Positions 31,265 through 42,672 of a stretch of 64,000 bases of DNA are shown in pieces. A program made the position numbers and the translations under genes. The notes beneath the pieces were generated by a model, which saw nothing but the letters and a program-made list of their open reading frames with translations, searched no databases and had not been told where the DNA came from. The DNA lies in assembly GCA_029204045.2 (NCBI GenBank), contig CM055068.1, forward strand, positions 36,781,345-36,845,344. The letters are read 5' to 3'. Within the stretch, counting starts at the first letter, position 1. Every line of letters begins with the position of its first letter. Source of the DNA: Tillandsia leiboldiana. Lineage: Eukaryota; Streptophyta; Magnoliopsida; Poales; Bromeliaceae.

Positions 31265-33174
31265 TGTAAGACCCGGCCTTTCTTTGATTTTTCCGTTACC
31301 CCTTTTCTTTTGACGACCCGACTGAGGGCCTATTTTTTGGTGTTTTTCCGGACAGTTCGTCGGGGCTCGCGGACATTTTTAGGTGGTAGGGTTCGCGAAA
31401 CGGAGCACGAGGACGCGATCGGTTTCGGATTCCGACTCCCGGTTCATCCAGAATAAATTTTCGAAGTTTGGACCCCCCGCGTAGGTGCTCCGGGATTCGT
31501 GCTGTCGATTTGCACGACTGTTGAGGTATTCGCTAACCCTAACGCTACCTGATCGGCTGGGGCATTTGGGACTTGGGTTTAATTGTCGCCTTTCCCTCTT
31601 GTAAGCTAGGGCAAATAGGAGGCGATCAAAATATTTCCCCAAACCCTAGTGAGTTGGACGACGAGTGAGGAGAGAAAAGGAACCCTTCTCCACTTCCCTT
31701 TTTCCGTCCCAAGGCTTCGGCGCGACAATCCATCGGGGATATCTAAGCGAAAGGCAAGGACTTGGCCGTGGGTGGAGCGATCGGGCGTGGTGAGCGTTTC
31801 CCCTTCCTCCTCCTTCCCTCGCGAATCAAGGAGCGCGGAACGTCGTTGGCGACTGGTGCACGGACACGGACGAGTCGAGCGCAGGACGACACGCACAAGG
31901 TGGGTACATTCCCGGGGATTGTGGGAATAGGAATTTAATGACAGAAATAGTATGTTTGGGGCAAAGGTGAATAGTAAGTCTCCTCCTGTTTATGTACTAA
32001 CCCTGTTATATTATTTTACTTACTATCGATCTGAGGCTCTTGTTTTGCTACACGCACACCGGCGGTTTGGCCACCGCAAGGATGTGCTTTTCCGGAAAAG
32101 TGGTACATTGACCCGTGTACCCCACGCGACGGTGGCGTTAGGAATGGGGGCCCTCATGGGTGGAGGGTGTGAGCGGTGATGTCGAGGCAAGTGCTCGGTA
32201 GCCGAGGCAGGTGCTCGGCGGGGGACACCGGGGTAGGGGCTCGGTGCGGTGGTCGGGAAAGGTGCCCGGTGTTGTTTTGGTACAGGGTGTGATTATCGCT
32301 GACGGTTTATGAGAGGGACGGTTGCTCTGGTTATTGTGGTTTGCTATGTCTTAGTCCTTTTTGCTTATCATACTATTTCTAGTCACTGACTTCCCACTCC
32401 GTGACAGGTTCGTCCAGGGGCGAGTGCTAGGGCACCGGTGAGGCCGCGAGGGTGCTGGTCTGACTTTGAGCGACCTCAGACACAGTGACTCTCTTTCCCC
32501 GTTTTCCTTTATTACTCATGTTCGTTAGCTGTGGATTGCGACACCCCCGTGGAGTCGAAGTGGATGTGCTTCCTTTCACATACGCAATTAAATAATTTTC
32601 CTTTCCTTACTTGGCCGTTTTTAAATAATGAAAAGAAAACCAACAAAGAAAACCGTTTGCGAAAACCGCTTTTTAAACATGGGCGCCGTGTGGGCACCGG
32701 ATCTTTAAAACCTTGTGGAATTTATGCGATTTCAAACTGGCTTTTCAAATCTCGGCATCGAGTGGGTGCCGTTTTCAAACTCTGTGGATTTATGCGGCTT
32801 TCAAACAGTTTTTATAAAACAACGGCGTCGGGTGGGCACCGCTTTCAAAACCTTGCGATCATTTATCCTTTCAAATCGACGACCTCGTTGTCAGATGTTG
32901 AAACTGGTAGATTATGTGAGATGAATGGTTGTATGTGTGTAGGGCTCTGGTTGGTGTGGTTAAAGACAGTATGTGTTGTACCTCGTGAGGCATTTTGTAG
33001 TTGAGACGCCGTGCATATACAAAGGAGACTCTGCCCGTTTGCAGAGTGAATTTGTATATGCGGCGGGTCTGGGCACGCGCCGGGGAGTAATGGGTTTCAA
33101 AAAAAAAAATGTATAGCCGAATTTGGAGCATCGGTGGCTCCTCTTCCGCGCGTTCGAAACTCCGGGGCGTGACA
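31265..33174 (+). repeat. Element H 5' LTR
   Basis: 1,910 bp from TGTAAGACCC to GGGCGTGACA. It contains two copies of a 20-bp unit (32183-32222), three imperfect 70-bp repeats starting at 32681, 32751 and 32821, and a strong nested hairpin in U5 at 33013-33061 followed by CGGCGGGTCTG (33061-33071). Short frames in the LTR recur identically in the 3' LTR and are not taken as genes. Confidence 0.95.
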
Positions 33175-33182
33175 GATTAAGA

Positions 33183-33195
33183 TGGTATCAGAGAC
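33183..33195 (+). promoter_or_regulatory. Primer-binding site of H
   Basis: TGGTATCAGAGAC, eight bases after the LTR end, an initiator Met-tRNA type primer site with a changed last position, as in element F. Confidence 0.85.
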
Positions 33196-33412
33196 AGGTA
33201 AACTTTAACCACAACAGTCGGGGCCTAACATCCACGGGGCGCAATATACTAACTACTGATTAATAAAGTGAGTTTGGGGTAGATAAGTAGAACGCGAGTG
33301 CTCGTGGGGGAAGGGAAATGGGTGTTCTTTCTTTTCATCCTCTAGGGCCAGCGTTTACGCTGGTACTTTTGGGTTAAACTAGGAGTAACCGGTTTGTGCT
33401 TGTGTTCAGATC

Positions 33413-34718
33413 ATGGTAAGAACAAGATCTACCACCGAGGATGCAGGGGCAGATGCAGCGACGTCAGCGACCGCGGAGAACCAACTTCTGAGGCAGCAGC
33501 TTCGGGAGATGGCGGGTCAGTTGGCGACCCTTACGGATCATGTGCGCCAGCTGACACAGCAACAGCAGGCCACTGCGACTGTAGTGGCGGCCCAGGGCCC
33601 TCTTCCGGGGCCAACTGTACCGGCGACGGGACCACCGGCGATGGAGGCCAAAGGGGGGGCTGCCCCTACCCGGGCCTCGGTGCCCGAGGTACCGTTAGCC
33701 CAACCGACGGTGCCAGAGGTGGCCCCTTCGGCAGCGACAGCAGGACCGGAGCCGGCACCGACTGTCAGAGATACTATAGGAGAGACGGTGGTGTTGCCCA
33801 CTTCTGCCGCGGCCGCTAATGCCGCAAGGGAAGGGGCAACTCTACCGACCGAGCGGGACCGCGTGCGCGCCAACCTTGCCGACTTCAAGAAGTACGATCC
33901 CCCGGTGTTCGAGGGGGACACGACGGACCCCTGGGTCGTGGAGAAGTGGGTGGATACAATGGAGAAATTGTTTGAGGACCTATTGATGGAAGACCACGAG
34001 CGGGTTCCCCTGGCTGCCCACTTCCTTGAGGGGAACGCCCGCATTTGGTGGAAGACTGTACGCCCCGGCTTTGCGACGGGTGCTGCCCACCCGTCGTGGA
34101 CCACTTTTAAACAACAGTTGTTCGGGGCGTTCTTTACCAATAGCGTCAAGAAACAATTGGAGAACGATCTCAACCACATCAGTCAGGGAACCAAAACGGT
34201 AATGGAGTACCAGAGGGAGTTCGTGAGGCTGGCGAACTGCGTCCCGTTCGTCATTCGGGACGAATCTCATAAGGCGCAACTATTCGTGGATGGACTGAGG
34301 ACCGACATTTTCCAAGTGGTGGATGCGGCAGATCTGCATACCTTTCAGAAGGTGGTCGACCGGGCCACCATTGTAGAGCGTGGCTTTGCCGTTACGCGCG
34401 CTCGAAGGGATGGCCCCCATCAGCAAAAAGACAGGAAGCGGACTCAGACGTTTTCAGGGGGGCTCCTCCAGTGGGAGTCGGCCCTCTAAGCGGTGGAGGT
34501 CCCAGCAGAGGACCAGAGGAGCGCCAGGAGGAGGACAACGCTCGGACGATCGGCCTTGCGTGATCTGCGGCGGGGCGCACCGAGTGACGGAATGCTCCAA
34601 GAGGCAGGACCATTGTTTCCGATGTGGCAAGCAGGGGCATTTCCGTTTCAACTGCCCCCTGAACCAAGGCACAGCATCTTCAGCAGCCTCCGTGCCGTCA
34701 TCCCAGCACGCGGGGTGA
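33413..34718 (+). pseudogene. Element H gag, one frameshift and a terminal stop
   Basis: ATG at 33413 (MVRTRSTTEDAGADAATSAT). An N-terminal coiled-coil-like and Gln-rich stretch is followed by a Pro/Ala linker, then capsid (FKKYDPPVFEG, DTMEKLFEDLLMEDHERVPL, RLANCVPFVIRDESHKAQLF). Near 34440 a one-base change ends the first frame, so it runs to a stop at 34489. The other frame continues to the nucleocapsid Cys motifs CVICGGAHRVTEC (about 34558-34597) and CFRCGKQGHFRFNC (about 34616-34660). A TGA at 34716-34718, explained by CGA to TGA, separates it from protease. Gag packages element RNA in the virus-like particle. Confidence 0.85.
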
Positions 34719-36740
34719 GGAAAAGCCCCGATGGCGTCAGCCCCCAGACCGCCAGCACCCCGACCAGCAGGGGACAGGCCGCCACCATCGGGAGGCCGCG
34801 TCTACTCAATGAATCAGCAGGAGGCATACCCGTCTGAGCACGTCGTCGCAGGTATCACTCTTGTTTCCGTTTACCGTGCTTGAACCCTTTTTGATACCGG
34901 AGCGACCCTCTCGTTTATGTCTCGTGACTTTGCACTGACCCATGGTTTTGAGATGAGACCCTTACCCAGTTTGATGTCCGTTCACACCGCGGGGGGATCC
35001 TTGGAGGCCCGCAACCTTATACCTTCCTGCCCAATAAGGATGGGAAGGCTCCCGTGCCCCTGGGATCTGGTGGTCATTCCATTGAAAGAGTATGATGTAG
35101 TGCTCGGAATGGATTGGCTCACGTGGTACCTAGCAGTGATCGACTGCGAGAAACGCCAGGTGCGGCTGCTGTATCCTGAGTTTCCAGAAAACGTGTGCTT
35201 GGCGTGCAAGAGCGTTTCCTTTTCTTCCATCATTCCAGCATCGCGAGCCAGGAAACTGATTGAGGGAGGGTGTATGGCCTACTTGGCGTCGGTGGCCCTG
35301 GCCACGGGACCCTCTACGACACTCTCCGACATCCCAGTGTTGAGGGACTTCCCAGACGTCTTTCCGGCCGAACTACCTGGATTACCCCCCGAGCGAGAGG
35401 TTGTTTTTTCGATTGAGCTTCCACCCGGCACTCGACCAATCACGAAGGCCCCCTACAGAATGGCCTTCGCAGAGCTGAAAGAACTTAAGGCGCAGCTGGA
35501 GGATCTTCTGGACAAGGGATTCATCAGACCGAGTGTGTCACCTTGGGGCGCACCGGTACTCTTTGTGCGAAAGAAGGACGGAAGCTTGCGGCTGTGCATT
35601 GACTACCGAGAAATCAACAAGGTCACCGTGAAGAACAAGTATCCTTTACCCAGGATTGATGACCTCTTTGACCAACTGCGGGGAGCAACGGTCTTCTCAA
35701 AGATTGACCTGCAGTCGGGCTACCACCAGCTCAGAGTTCAAGACGAGGATATTCCGAAGACGGCCTTCCGGACTCGGTATGGCCACTACGAGTTCACAGT
35801 AATGCCGTTCGGGCTTACCAACGCCCCAGCAGTATTCATGGACATGATGAACCGAGTTTTCAGACCCTTCCTGGATCAGTTCGTAGTGATCTTCATCGAC
35901 GACATCCTGATCTACTCCACCACCGACGAGGAGCACGAGGAGCATCTACGTATCGTTCTGCAGACTCTCAGGGATCAGAGGCTTTTCGCCAAACTTAAGA
36001 AGTGCGAGTTTTGGCTTCGCGAGGTGGAGTTTCTAGGGCACATCATTTCAGCTGCAGGAATCGCGGTGGATCCCAAGAAAGTGGAGTCGGTGACCGACTG
36101 GCCCCAAACGACTACGGTGACAGAGGTCCGCAGCTTCCTGGGCCTTGCAGGATATTATAGACATTTTGTCGAAGGCTTTTCGAAGATTGCAACACCCTTG
36201 AACCGCTTGACCCGGAAAGGAGTAAGGTTCGTTTGGACGGCCCAGTGCCAAGAAAGCCTTGAAGAACTTAAAAAGCGGTTAACAAGAGCGCCTGTGCTTG
36301 CTTTACCAATACCCGGGAAAGACTACGAGGTTTACTGCGACGCATCGCGGACCGGATTGGGAGGAGTACTAATGCAGCAAGGAAGAGTCATAGCCTATGC
36401 CTCAAGGCAACTCAAGGATTACGAGCAGAACTACCCAACTCATGACTTGGAGCTAGCCGCGGTGGTCTTTGTTCTGAAACTACGGAGGCACTATCTCTAT
36501 GGCGTGCACTGTAACGTGTTCTCGGACCACCAAAACCTTAAATACCTTTTCACCCAGAAGGAGCTGAACCTACGGCAGAGACGGTGGTTGGAGTTACTGA
36601 AGGATTACGACCTAACTATTCAGTACCACCCGGGAAAAGCAAACGTGGTAGCAGATGTCCTAAGCAGGAAGGGACAGGCAGAAGGGACTTCAGCAAGCAC
36701 GATCACGCAGCAGGACCACTTGATCGCAGAATTCTCGTGA
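34719..36740 (+). pseudogene. Element H protease, reverse transcriptase and RNase H
   Basis: The frame runs from 34719 with a TGA at 34881-34883, ten bases before the protease active site DTGATLSF (GAT at 34893). It then stays open from ATG 34917 to 36740: GMDWLTWYLAVIDC, the RT entry KAPYRMAFAELKELKAQ, DLQSGYHQLRV, VMPFGLTNAPAVF, the catalytic FIDDILIYS (about 35890-35915), RNase H (VYCDASRTGLGG, THDLELAAVV) and HPGKANVVADVLSRK. All catalytic residues I can identify are present. The frame ends at TGA 36738-36740, again a likely CGA to TGA change, as it continues in the same frame into integrase. Confidence 0.88.
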
Positions 36741-38246
36741 TTAAGAGTGGAGGTGGTACCAGCAGGGACGGTCGAGCGACTAATGTCCTTAACAGTCGTG
36801 CCGACCCTATTTGAGAGGATTCGAGAAGGTCAAGGTGCGGATCCACAGCTACAGCTGGAGCGAGATAGGATTTCCCCGGAGCAGAAGGGAGACTTTGCAG
36901 TGGGGACAGACGGCACCCTTCGGTTTCGAGGACGGATTTGCGTACCCGATTTGCCGGACCTGAAAAGAGAAATCTTGACTGAAGCGCACTGCGCCCCCTA
37001 CGTGGCGCACCCTGGGGGCACCAAGATGTATAGGGATCTCAGGCAGACCTTCTGGTGGCCGAAACTGAAGGGGGACGTGACGCGATTCGTAGCGCACTGC
37101 CTGATTTGTCAGCAGGTGAAAGCCGAGCATCAGCGACCGGCGGGGAAATTGCAACCACTACCTGTGCCCGAATGGAAATGGGAGCAAATCACGATGGACT
37201 TTGTCACCGGATTTCCACGCTCACAGCAGGGACATGACGCTATCTGGGTCGTCGTAGATCGGCTAACGAAGTTAGCTCACTTCTTACCCATCCACACGAC
37301 CTGGACACGCGATCGACTGGCTCAGATCTACATCGGCGAGATTGTGAAGCTACACGGGATACCGACATCTATTACTTCAGACAGAGACACAAGGTTCGTT
37401 TCGAACTTTTGGCAGAGTCTACAACGAGCCTTGGGAACCAAGTTACACTTCAGCTCAGCCTTTCACCCCCAGACGGATGGACAATCCGAGCGGGTGATTC
37501 AGATTCTCGAGGACATGCTCCGAGCTTGCGTACTGGATTTGGGAGACGGATGGTCGCGCTACCTACCCCTTGTAGTGTTCGCTTATAACAACAGCTACCA
37601 AGCGAGCATCCAGATGGCGCCGTACGAAGCATTGTACGGCAGACGCTGTAGATCCCCGATTTGTTGGGACGATCTGGGGGAGCGAAAGTTTTTGGGACCG
37701 GACTTGGTGGTTGAAACTGAGGAAAAGGTACGCCTCATCAGATGGCGGTTGGTGACCGCCCAGAGCCGACAAAAGAGCTACGCAGACCAGAGACGCCGCG
37801 ATTTGGAATTCCAGGTGGGAGAGCACGTGTTATTGCGGGTGTCACCGTCAAAAGGGGTAAAGCGATTTGGGTTGAGAGGCAAGTTGAGCCCGCGGTATGT
37901 GGGGCCTTTCAAGATTCTGGAGCGCATCGGCCCTGTGGCCTATCACCTCGCCCTACCACCGAACCTTGACCGAGTTCATGACGTGTTCCACGTGTCCATG
38001 CTTCGGAAGTATCTCCCTGATCCATCGCGAGTACTCGACGTCTCCGCGATTGAGCTTAAAGAGGACCTAAGCTTCGAGGAAGTGCCGGTGCGGATCCTAG
38101 CACGAGAGGACAAAAAGCTACGAAGTCGGACAATTCCCTACGTGAAAGTGCTTTGGAGCAATCAAGAAGAACGTGAGGCAACTTGCGAACCGGAGTCAAA
38201 GATGAGAGAGTGCTACCCGGACCTCTTCGCCACGGGCGGGAGTTAA
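36741..38246 (+). CDS. Element H integrase with chromodomain-like tail
   Basis: Continues the same frame after the TGA; the first Met is at 36747, giving 499 codons to the stop. Order: a linker, the HHCC zinc-binding region (EAHCAPYVAHPGGTKMYRD to HCLICQQVKAEH), the catalytic core with MDFVTGFPRS, SITSDRDTRF and HPQTDGQSERVIQ (the Asp, Asp and Glu of the active site), YNNSYQASIQMAPYEALYG, then LRVSPSKGVKRFGLRGKLSP and a tail IPYVKVLWSNQEEREAT that resembles a shortened chromodomain. It would join the cDNA to host DNA. It lies downstream of stops, so it could be made only by readthrough or from another copy. Confidence 0.88.
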   Translation, partial: LRVEVVPAGTVERLMSLTVVPTLFERIREGQGADPQLQLERDRISPEQKGDFAVGTDGTLRFRGRICVPDLPDLKREILTEAHCAPYVAHPGGTKMYRDLRQTFWWPKLKGDVTRFVAHCLICQQVKAEHQRPAGKLQPLPVPEWKWEQITMDFVTGFPRSQQGHDAIWVVVDRLTKLAHFLPIHTTWTRDRLAQIYIGEIVKLHGIPTSITSDRDTRFVSNFWQSLQRALGTKLHFSSAFHPQTDGQSERVIQILEDMLRACVLDLGDGWSRYLPLVVFAYNNSYQASIQMAPYEALYGRRCRSPICWDDLGERKFLGPDLVVETEEKVRLIRWRLVTAQSRQKSYADQRRRDLEFQVGEHVLLRVSPSKGVKRFGLRGKLSPRYVGPFKILERIGPVAYHLALPPNLDRVHDVFHVSMLRKYLPDPSRVLDVSAIELKEDLSFEEVPVRILAREDKKLRSRTIPYVKVLWSNQEEREATCEPESKMRECYPDLFATGGS

Positions 38247-38282
38247 GTTTCGAGCACGAAACATGTTTTTAGCGGTGAGTGG
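38247..38282 (+). promoter_or_regulatory. H 3' inverted repeat and weak polypurine tract
   Basis: GTTTCGAGCACGAAAC at 38247-38262 matches the inverted repeat next to the polypurine tract in B, C, G and F. The purine tract itself (AGCGGTGAGTGG) is degraded compared with the other elements. Confidence 0.6.
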
Positions 38283-40212
38283 TGTAAGACCCGGCCTTTC
38301 TTTGATTTTTCCGTTACCCCTTTTCTTTTGACGACCCGACTGAGGGCCTATTTTTTGGTGTTTTTCCGGACAGTCCGTCGGGGCTCACGGACATTTTTAG
38401 GCGGTAGGGTTCGCGAAACGGAGCACGAGGACGCGATCGGTTTCGGATTCCGACTCCCGGTTCATCCAGAATAAATTTTCGAAGTTTGGACCCCCCTCGT
38501 AGGTGCTCCGGGATTCGTGCTGGCGATCTGCACGACTGTTGAGGTATTCGCTAACCCTAACGCTACCTGATCAGCTGGAGCATTTGGGACTTGGGTTTAA
38601 TTGTCGCCTTTCCCTCTTGTAAGCTAGGGCAAATAGGAGGCGATCAAAATATTTCCCCAAACCCTAGTGAGTTGGACGACGAGTGAGGAGAGAAAAGGAA
38701 CCCTTCTCCACTTCCCTTTTTCCGTCCCAAGGCTTCGGCGCGACAATCCATCGGGGATATCCAAGCGAAAGGCAAGGACTTGGCCGTGGGTGGAGCGATC
38801 GGGCGTGGTGAGTGTTTCCCCTTCCTCCTCCTTCCCTCGGGAATCAAGGAGCGCGGAACGTCGTTGGCGACTGGTGCACGGACACGGACGAGTCGAGCGC
38901 AGGACGACACACACAAGGTGGGTACATTCAGGAGGATTGTGGGAATAGGAATTTAATGATAGAAATAGTATGTTTGGGGCAAAGGTGAATAGTAAGTCTC
39001 CTCCTGTTTATGTACTAACCCTGTTATATTATTTTACTTACTATCGATCTGAGGCTCTTGTTTTGCTACACGCACACCGGCGGTTTGGCCACCGCAAGGG
39101 TGTGCTTTTCCGGAAAAGTGGTACGTTGACCCGTGTACCCCACGTGACAGTGGCGTTAGGAATGGGGGCCCTCATGGGTGGAGGGTGTGAGCGGTGATGT
39201 CGAGGCAGGTGCTCGGCGGCCGAGGCAGGTGCTCGGCGGCCGAGGCAGGTGCTCGGCGGGGGACACCGGGGTAGGGGCTCGGTGCGGTGGTCGGGAAAGG
39301 TGCCCGGTGTTGTTTTGGTACAGGGTGTGATTATCGCTGACGGTTTATGAGAGGGACGGTTGCTCCGGTTATTGTGGTTTGCTATGTCTTAGTCCTTTTT
39401 GCTTATCATACTATTTCTAGTCACTGACTTCCCACTCCGTGACAGGTTCGTCCAGGGGCGAGTGCTAGGGCACCGGTGAGGCCGCGAGGGTGCTGGTCTG
39501 ACTTTGAGCGACCTCAGACACAGTGACTCTCTTTCCCCTTTTTCCTTTATTACTCATGTTCGTTAGCTGTGGATTGCGACACCCCCGTGGGGTCGAAGTG
39601 GATGTGCTTCCTTTCACATATGCAATTAAATAATTTTCCTTTCCTTACTTGGCCGTTTTTAAATAATGAAAAGAAAACCAACATAGAAAACCGTTTGCGA
39701 AAACCGCTTTTTAAACATGGGCGCCGTGTGGGCACCGGATCTTTAAAACCTTGTGGAATTTATGCGATTTCAAACTGGCTTTTCAAATCTCGGTATCGAG
39801 TGGGTGCCGTTTTCAAACTCTGTGGATTTATGCGGCTTTCAAACAGTTTTTATAAAACAACGGCGTCGGGTGGGCGCCGCTTTCAAAACCTTGCGATCAT
39901 TTATCCTTTCAAATCGACGGCCTCATTGTCAGATGTTGAAACTGGTAGATTATGTGAGATGAATGGTTGTATGTGTGTAGGGCTCTGGTTGGTGTGGTTA
40001 AAGACAGTATGTGTTGTACCTCGTGAGGCATTTTGTAGTTGAGACGCCGTGCATATACAAAGGAGACTCTGCCCGTTTGCAGAGTGAATTTGTATATGCG
40101 GCGGGTCTGGGCACGCGCCGGGGAGTAATGGGTTTCAAAAAAAAAAATGTATAGCCGAATTTGGAGCATCGGTGGCTCCTCTTCCGCGCGTTCGAAACTC
40201 CGGGGCGTGATA
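38283..40212 (+). repeat. Element H 3' LTR
   Basis: 1,930 bp, the same as the 5' LTR apart from scattered substitutions and one extra copy of the 20-bp unit (three copies, 39201-39260). The last bases are TGATA instead of TGACA. The U5 hairpin is at 40051-40099. Confidence 0.95.
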
Positions 40213-40217
40213 GGGAG
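40213..40217. repeat. Target-site duplication of H, right copy
   Basis: GGGAG immediately after the H 3' LTR, matching 31260-31264. Confidence 0.95.
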
Positions 40218-41915
40218 GCATCACTATCACTCGCAAATCCATCTCCCATCACTGGCAATGCTAAAATTGGCGCTGATCTCAGTCTCATCATCCGTTCGTC
40301 AAGCTCTGCTGATACTGCCCAGTCTAAGAAGCTCCTCACCTTAACAACTTGGCATACAGCTTCCTCCTCGCAGACATTGTAGCACCATCCACAAGTGCCC
40401 CTCATACTCCAAGTACTTTTGGGAGGAAATCAAATATCAAAGATAAAGACTGCTACCAATTTGCCCAAGTATCGCTGGAACACACGGTTCATCAAATTAA
40501 CGAGGCGGCAGGGCATTAGTCAATCCAATTGGCCTCACTGTGAGCTCGTAATGCCCATACCGCGTCCTGAATGCCATCTTGGCAATGTCCTCGGCCCTCA
40601 CCTTCAGCTGGTGGTGACCGGACTACAAATCCACATAAAGCCTCTGTGATCCATCATTCCCTCCACAATAATGATGGCGCTCCCTTAGGCGAGGCATTTG
40701 GTCAAACAGACCCCTTTATCCACCAGATCCTGTAATTGTGCTATCAACTCTCTCAGCATTACTGGTGCCGTCCAATAAGGTGCCTTCAATATCGGCGCCT
40801 TCAATATCGGCGCGGTTCCCAGAACCACATCAATCACAATCTCAACCTCCCTGACCGGCGGCATCAACATCAGCTCAGGTGGACTCACACCCCGGATCTC
40901 ACAGGCGATAGGGATATCCTTGAGTCCCGGTGCCGCCGTAGGCACCTCTCACACTATCGCTGTAACCGGTGTGCTCTAACAGTCTCTACAAACAAACCTC
41001 TGCTTGTCTGCCTCGCAGAAGGCCATAGTCCTCTCTTTCCACAGTCAAACATTATGCGGTACCGTGTCAACCAATCTCAAGTACCGTGTCAAAACACCGA
41101 ACTGCCACAAATACCATAAGTCTGCCGGTATAACTCGCGGTCTCAACTGCACTGGACATGATCCTCAAGCCTCCTCCAAGTGCACAACACCAACAGGAAC
41201 CCGTACCTCTAGTGCACATGGTAACGACTCCACGTCTAGTCCATGCAGGAATGCAAAATGCTCTAACTCAGACTGCCATAATGAAAATCATACCTACGAC
41301 AACACGATCCACCTCCGTGGAGCCCTCTAACCGGGCGGCACAGACTCATCCGTTCGATGAAGGTGGTCGTCGCTCAGTCTGCCTTGACATCAAAGTCCTG
41401 TCTGCCTGAAAATATCTAGACTATCCGCATAGGGAGCACGACCTCTGCCTCTGCTCACACTGGGGCGACGAATGCGGTCCTCCGCAGATAACACATCCAT
41501 ACTACCACTGCCGCTAATACTGATGCTGATGCTGCCATCAGGGTCCACCCGACCTCTGGCGTCTCAGAAATCCACGACCCAATGGAAAGGACTCGGGAAT
41601 GCCTCCACCGGCTGATCTGTCCTCCATCACCAGGTACCGGGCGCCTCTATCCAGAACTCGCCTCTGGCGGCAGATCCCAATCCAAGGAACTGCAGTGCTA
41701 CGCTCCATACACAACGCCTACTCCATCGAGGCGTCCTAAATCTATAACGGAGGGACCGAATGAGCTGAAAGGTATCCTGGCGCAATCCACTCCCGGACAC
41801 ACGTATCCTATGCGCCTTGTCCCTCTAAACATGGAGCGCGCAATTCAGCAACTGCATAAACTTTATGGCACAAGGAGGCTCTCAATAGTCTGTCCATCAC
41901 CGCCGCCCACGACTC
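40213..41915 (-). pseudogene. Element G reverse transcriptase, protease and gag remnant
   Basis: Follows the H target duplication. The plus-strand text GGGAGGCATCACTATCACTC parallels the start of element A (minus-strand RNase H/RT). The order then runs RT, protease (the block around 40850-40950 matches A around 955-1050), linker, and Gag capsid near 41820-41880. No frame is open over more than about 130 codons and indels are frequent. E2 is inserted at 41915/41916 within gag. Confidence 0.75.
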
Positions 41916-42213
41916 TGTGGGTTATGTTAAATATGGATCTGAATAGGGGAAAAAACACCTAGAGGGGGGTGAATAGGTGTAAACAATAAACACTCCAAAA
42001 TCTTTGCGTAACAAAAACCCAATGTGGAAAAGTAAATAACACGCAGAGATTTTACGTGAAAAACTCCATCACAGGAGTAAAAAACCACGGGACCGATCAC
42101 ACGGCGAAATCCACTAAGATTAAAACACGTACAAGGTGATTTACCGTAAACCTACGACTCAACCTTTTCCATACGCTCCTAGTTGATCTTCTCCGCTCGC
42201 TCCACAACGCGCC

Positions 42214-42389
42214 TCGAATCCACGATTTGCGTCCAACGCCGAATCCACAATGTCCAACGTCGAGTCTACGACGTCCAACCGAATCCACGGTCTCCACCAA
42301 GTAGTACGTCTCGAATCCACGAACGCACCTCGTTACGAATCCACGAAACGGTAGCACCTTGAGACCACAAGGCCACGCGAATCCACGCG
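42214..42389 (-). repeat. E2 hairpin array
   Basis: Eight hairpins at the same places as in E1, with loops at 42217, 42242, 42263, 42282, 42314, 42338, 42362 and 42380. The sixth stem has changed from CGCTCT/AGAGCG to CGTT/AACG and still pairs. Two loops have mutated (AGTCTA, AGACCA) while their stems are intact. The second stem is partly lost. Confidence 0.65.
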
Positions 42390-42672
42390 CCGATTTTTGG
42401 CAAAATCGTTGTTTGTTGGTGGTGAAAATCCTCCGAATACTTAGATCAAAGATAGATCGGAAATACCATCTAAGTATTCATTAATTTGATTCTACAAGAG
42501 ATATGAGCTTTGAAACCCTAGAATCAAATTAATCAATATAGATGAAGAAACATAAAATATATCTAGTTTTTCCATTTCTTCTCTATATGTGGATTTTTCT
42601 AAGTTTTCTCCGTTAATTTTTGGATTACCTTTTTATTATTTCCGGATTACTCTAAAAGATGAAATTAGAGTT

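Larger units (their letters stand above)
31265..40212 (+). mobile_element. Ty3/gypsy element H, complete, with target-site duplication
   Basis: 8,948 bp on the plus strand: 5' LTR 31265-33174, internal 33175-38282, 3' LTR 38283-40212, flanked by GGGAG on both sides. Gag, protease, RT, RNase H and integrase with a chromodomain-like tail are all present, with one frameshift and three stop codons. The LTRs are very similar, so the insertion is recent relative to G, into whose RT region it went. Confidence 0.96.
29619..41915 (-). mobile_element. Old Ty3/gypsy element G, split by E1, H and E2
   Basis: Minus-strand pieces 29619-30543 (3' LTR, U3 side), 30544-31264 (3' internal) and 40213-41915 (RT to gag) belong to one element, interrupted by H (31265-40212). 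Its LTR is cut by E1 at 29618/29619 and its gag by E2 at 41915/41916. It is related to A and C but much more diverged, with most of integrase deleted. It is the oldest layer in the window. Confidence 0.8.

Noticed and set aside
32531..33004. 157-codon frame in the H LTR, present again at 39569-40042
   Set aside because: It is duplicated only because it lies in both LTRs; its sequence is built from the 70-bp repeats.
33183..33195. tRNA gene signal
   Set aside because: Only the 12-13 base primer-binding match to initiator tRNA is present here and at the other primer sites; no tRNA body.
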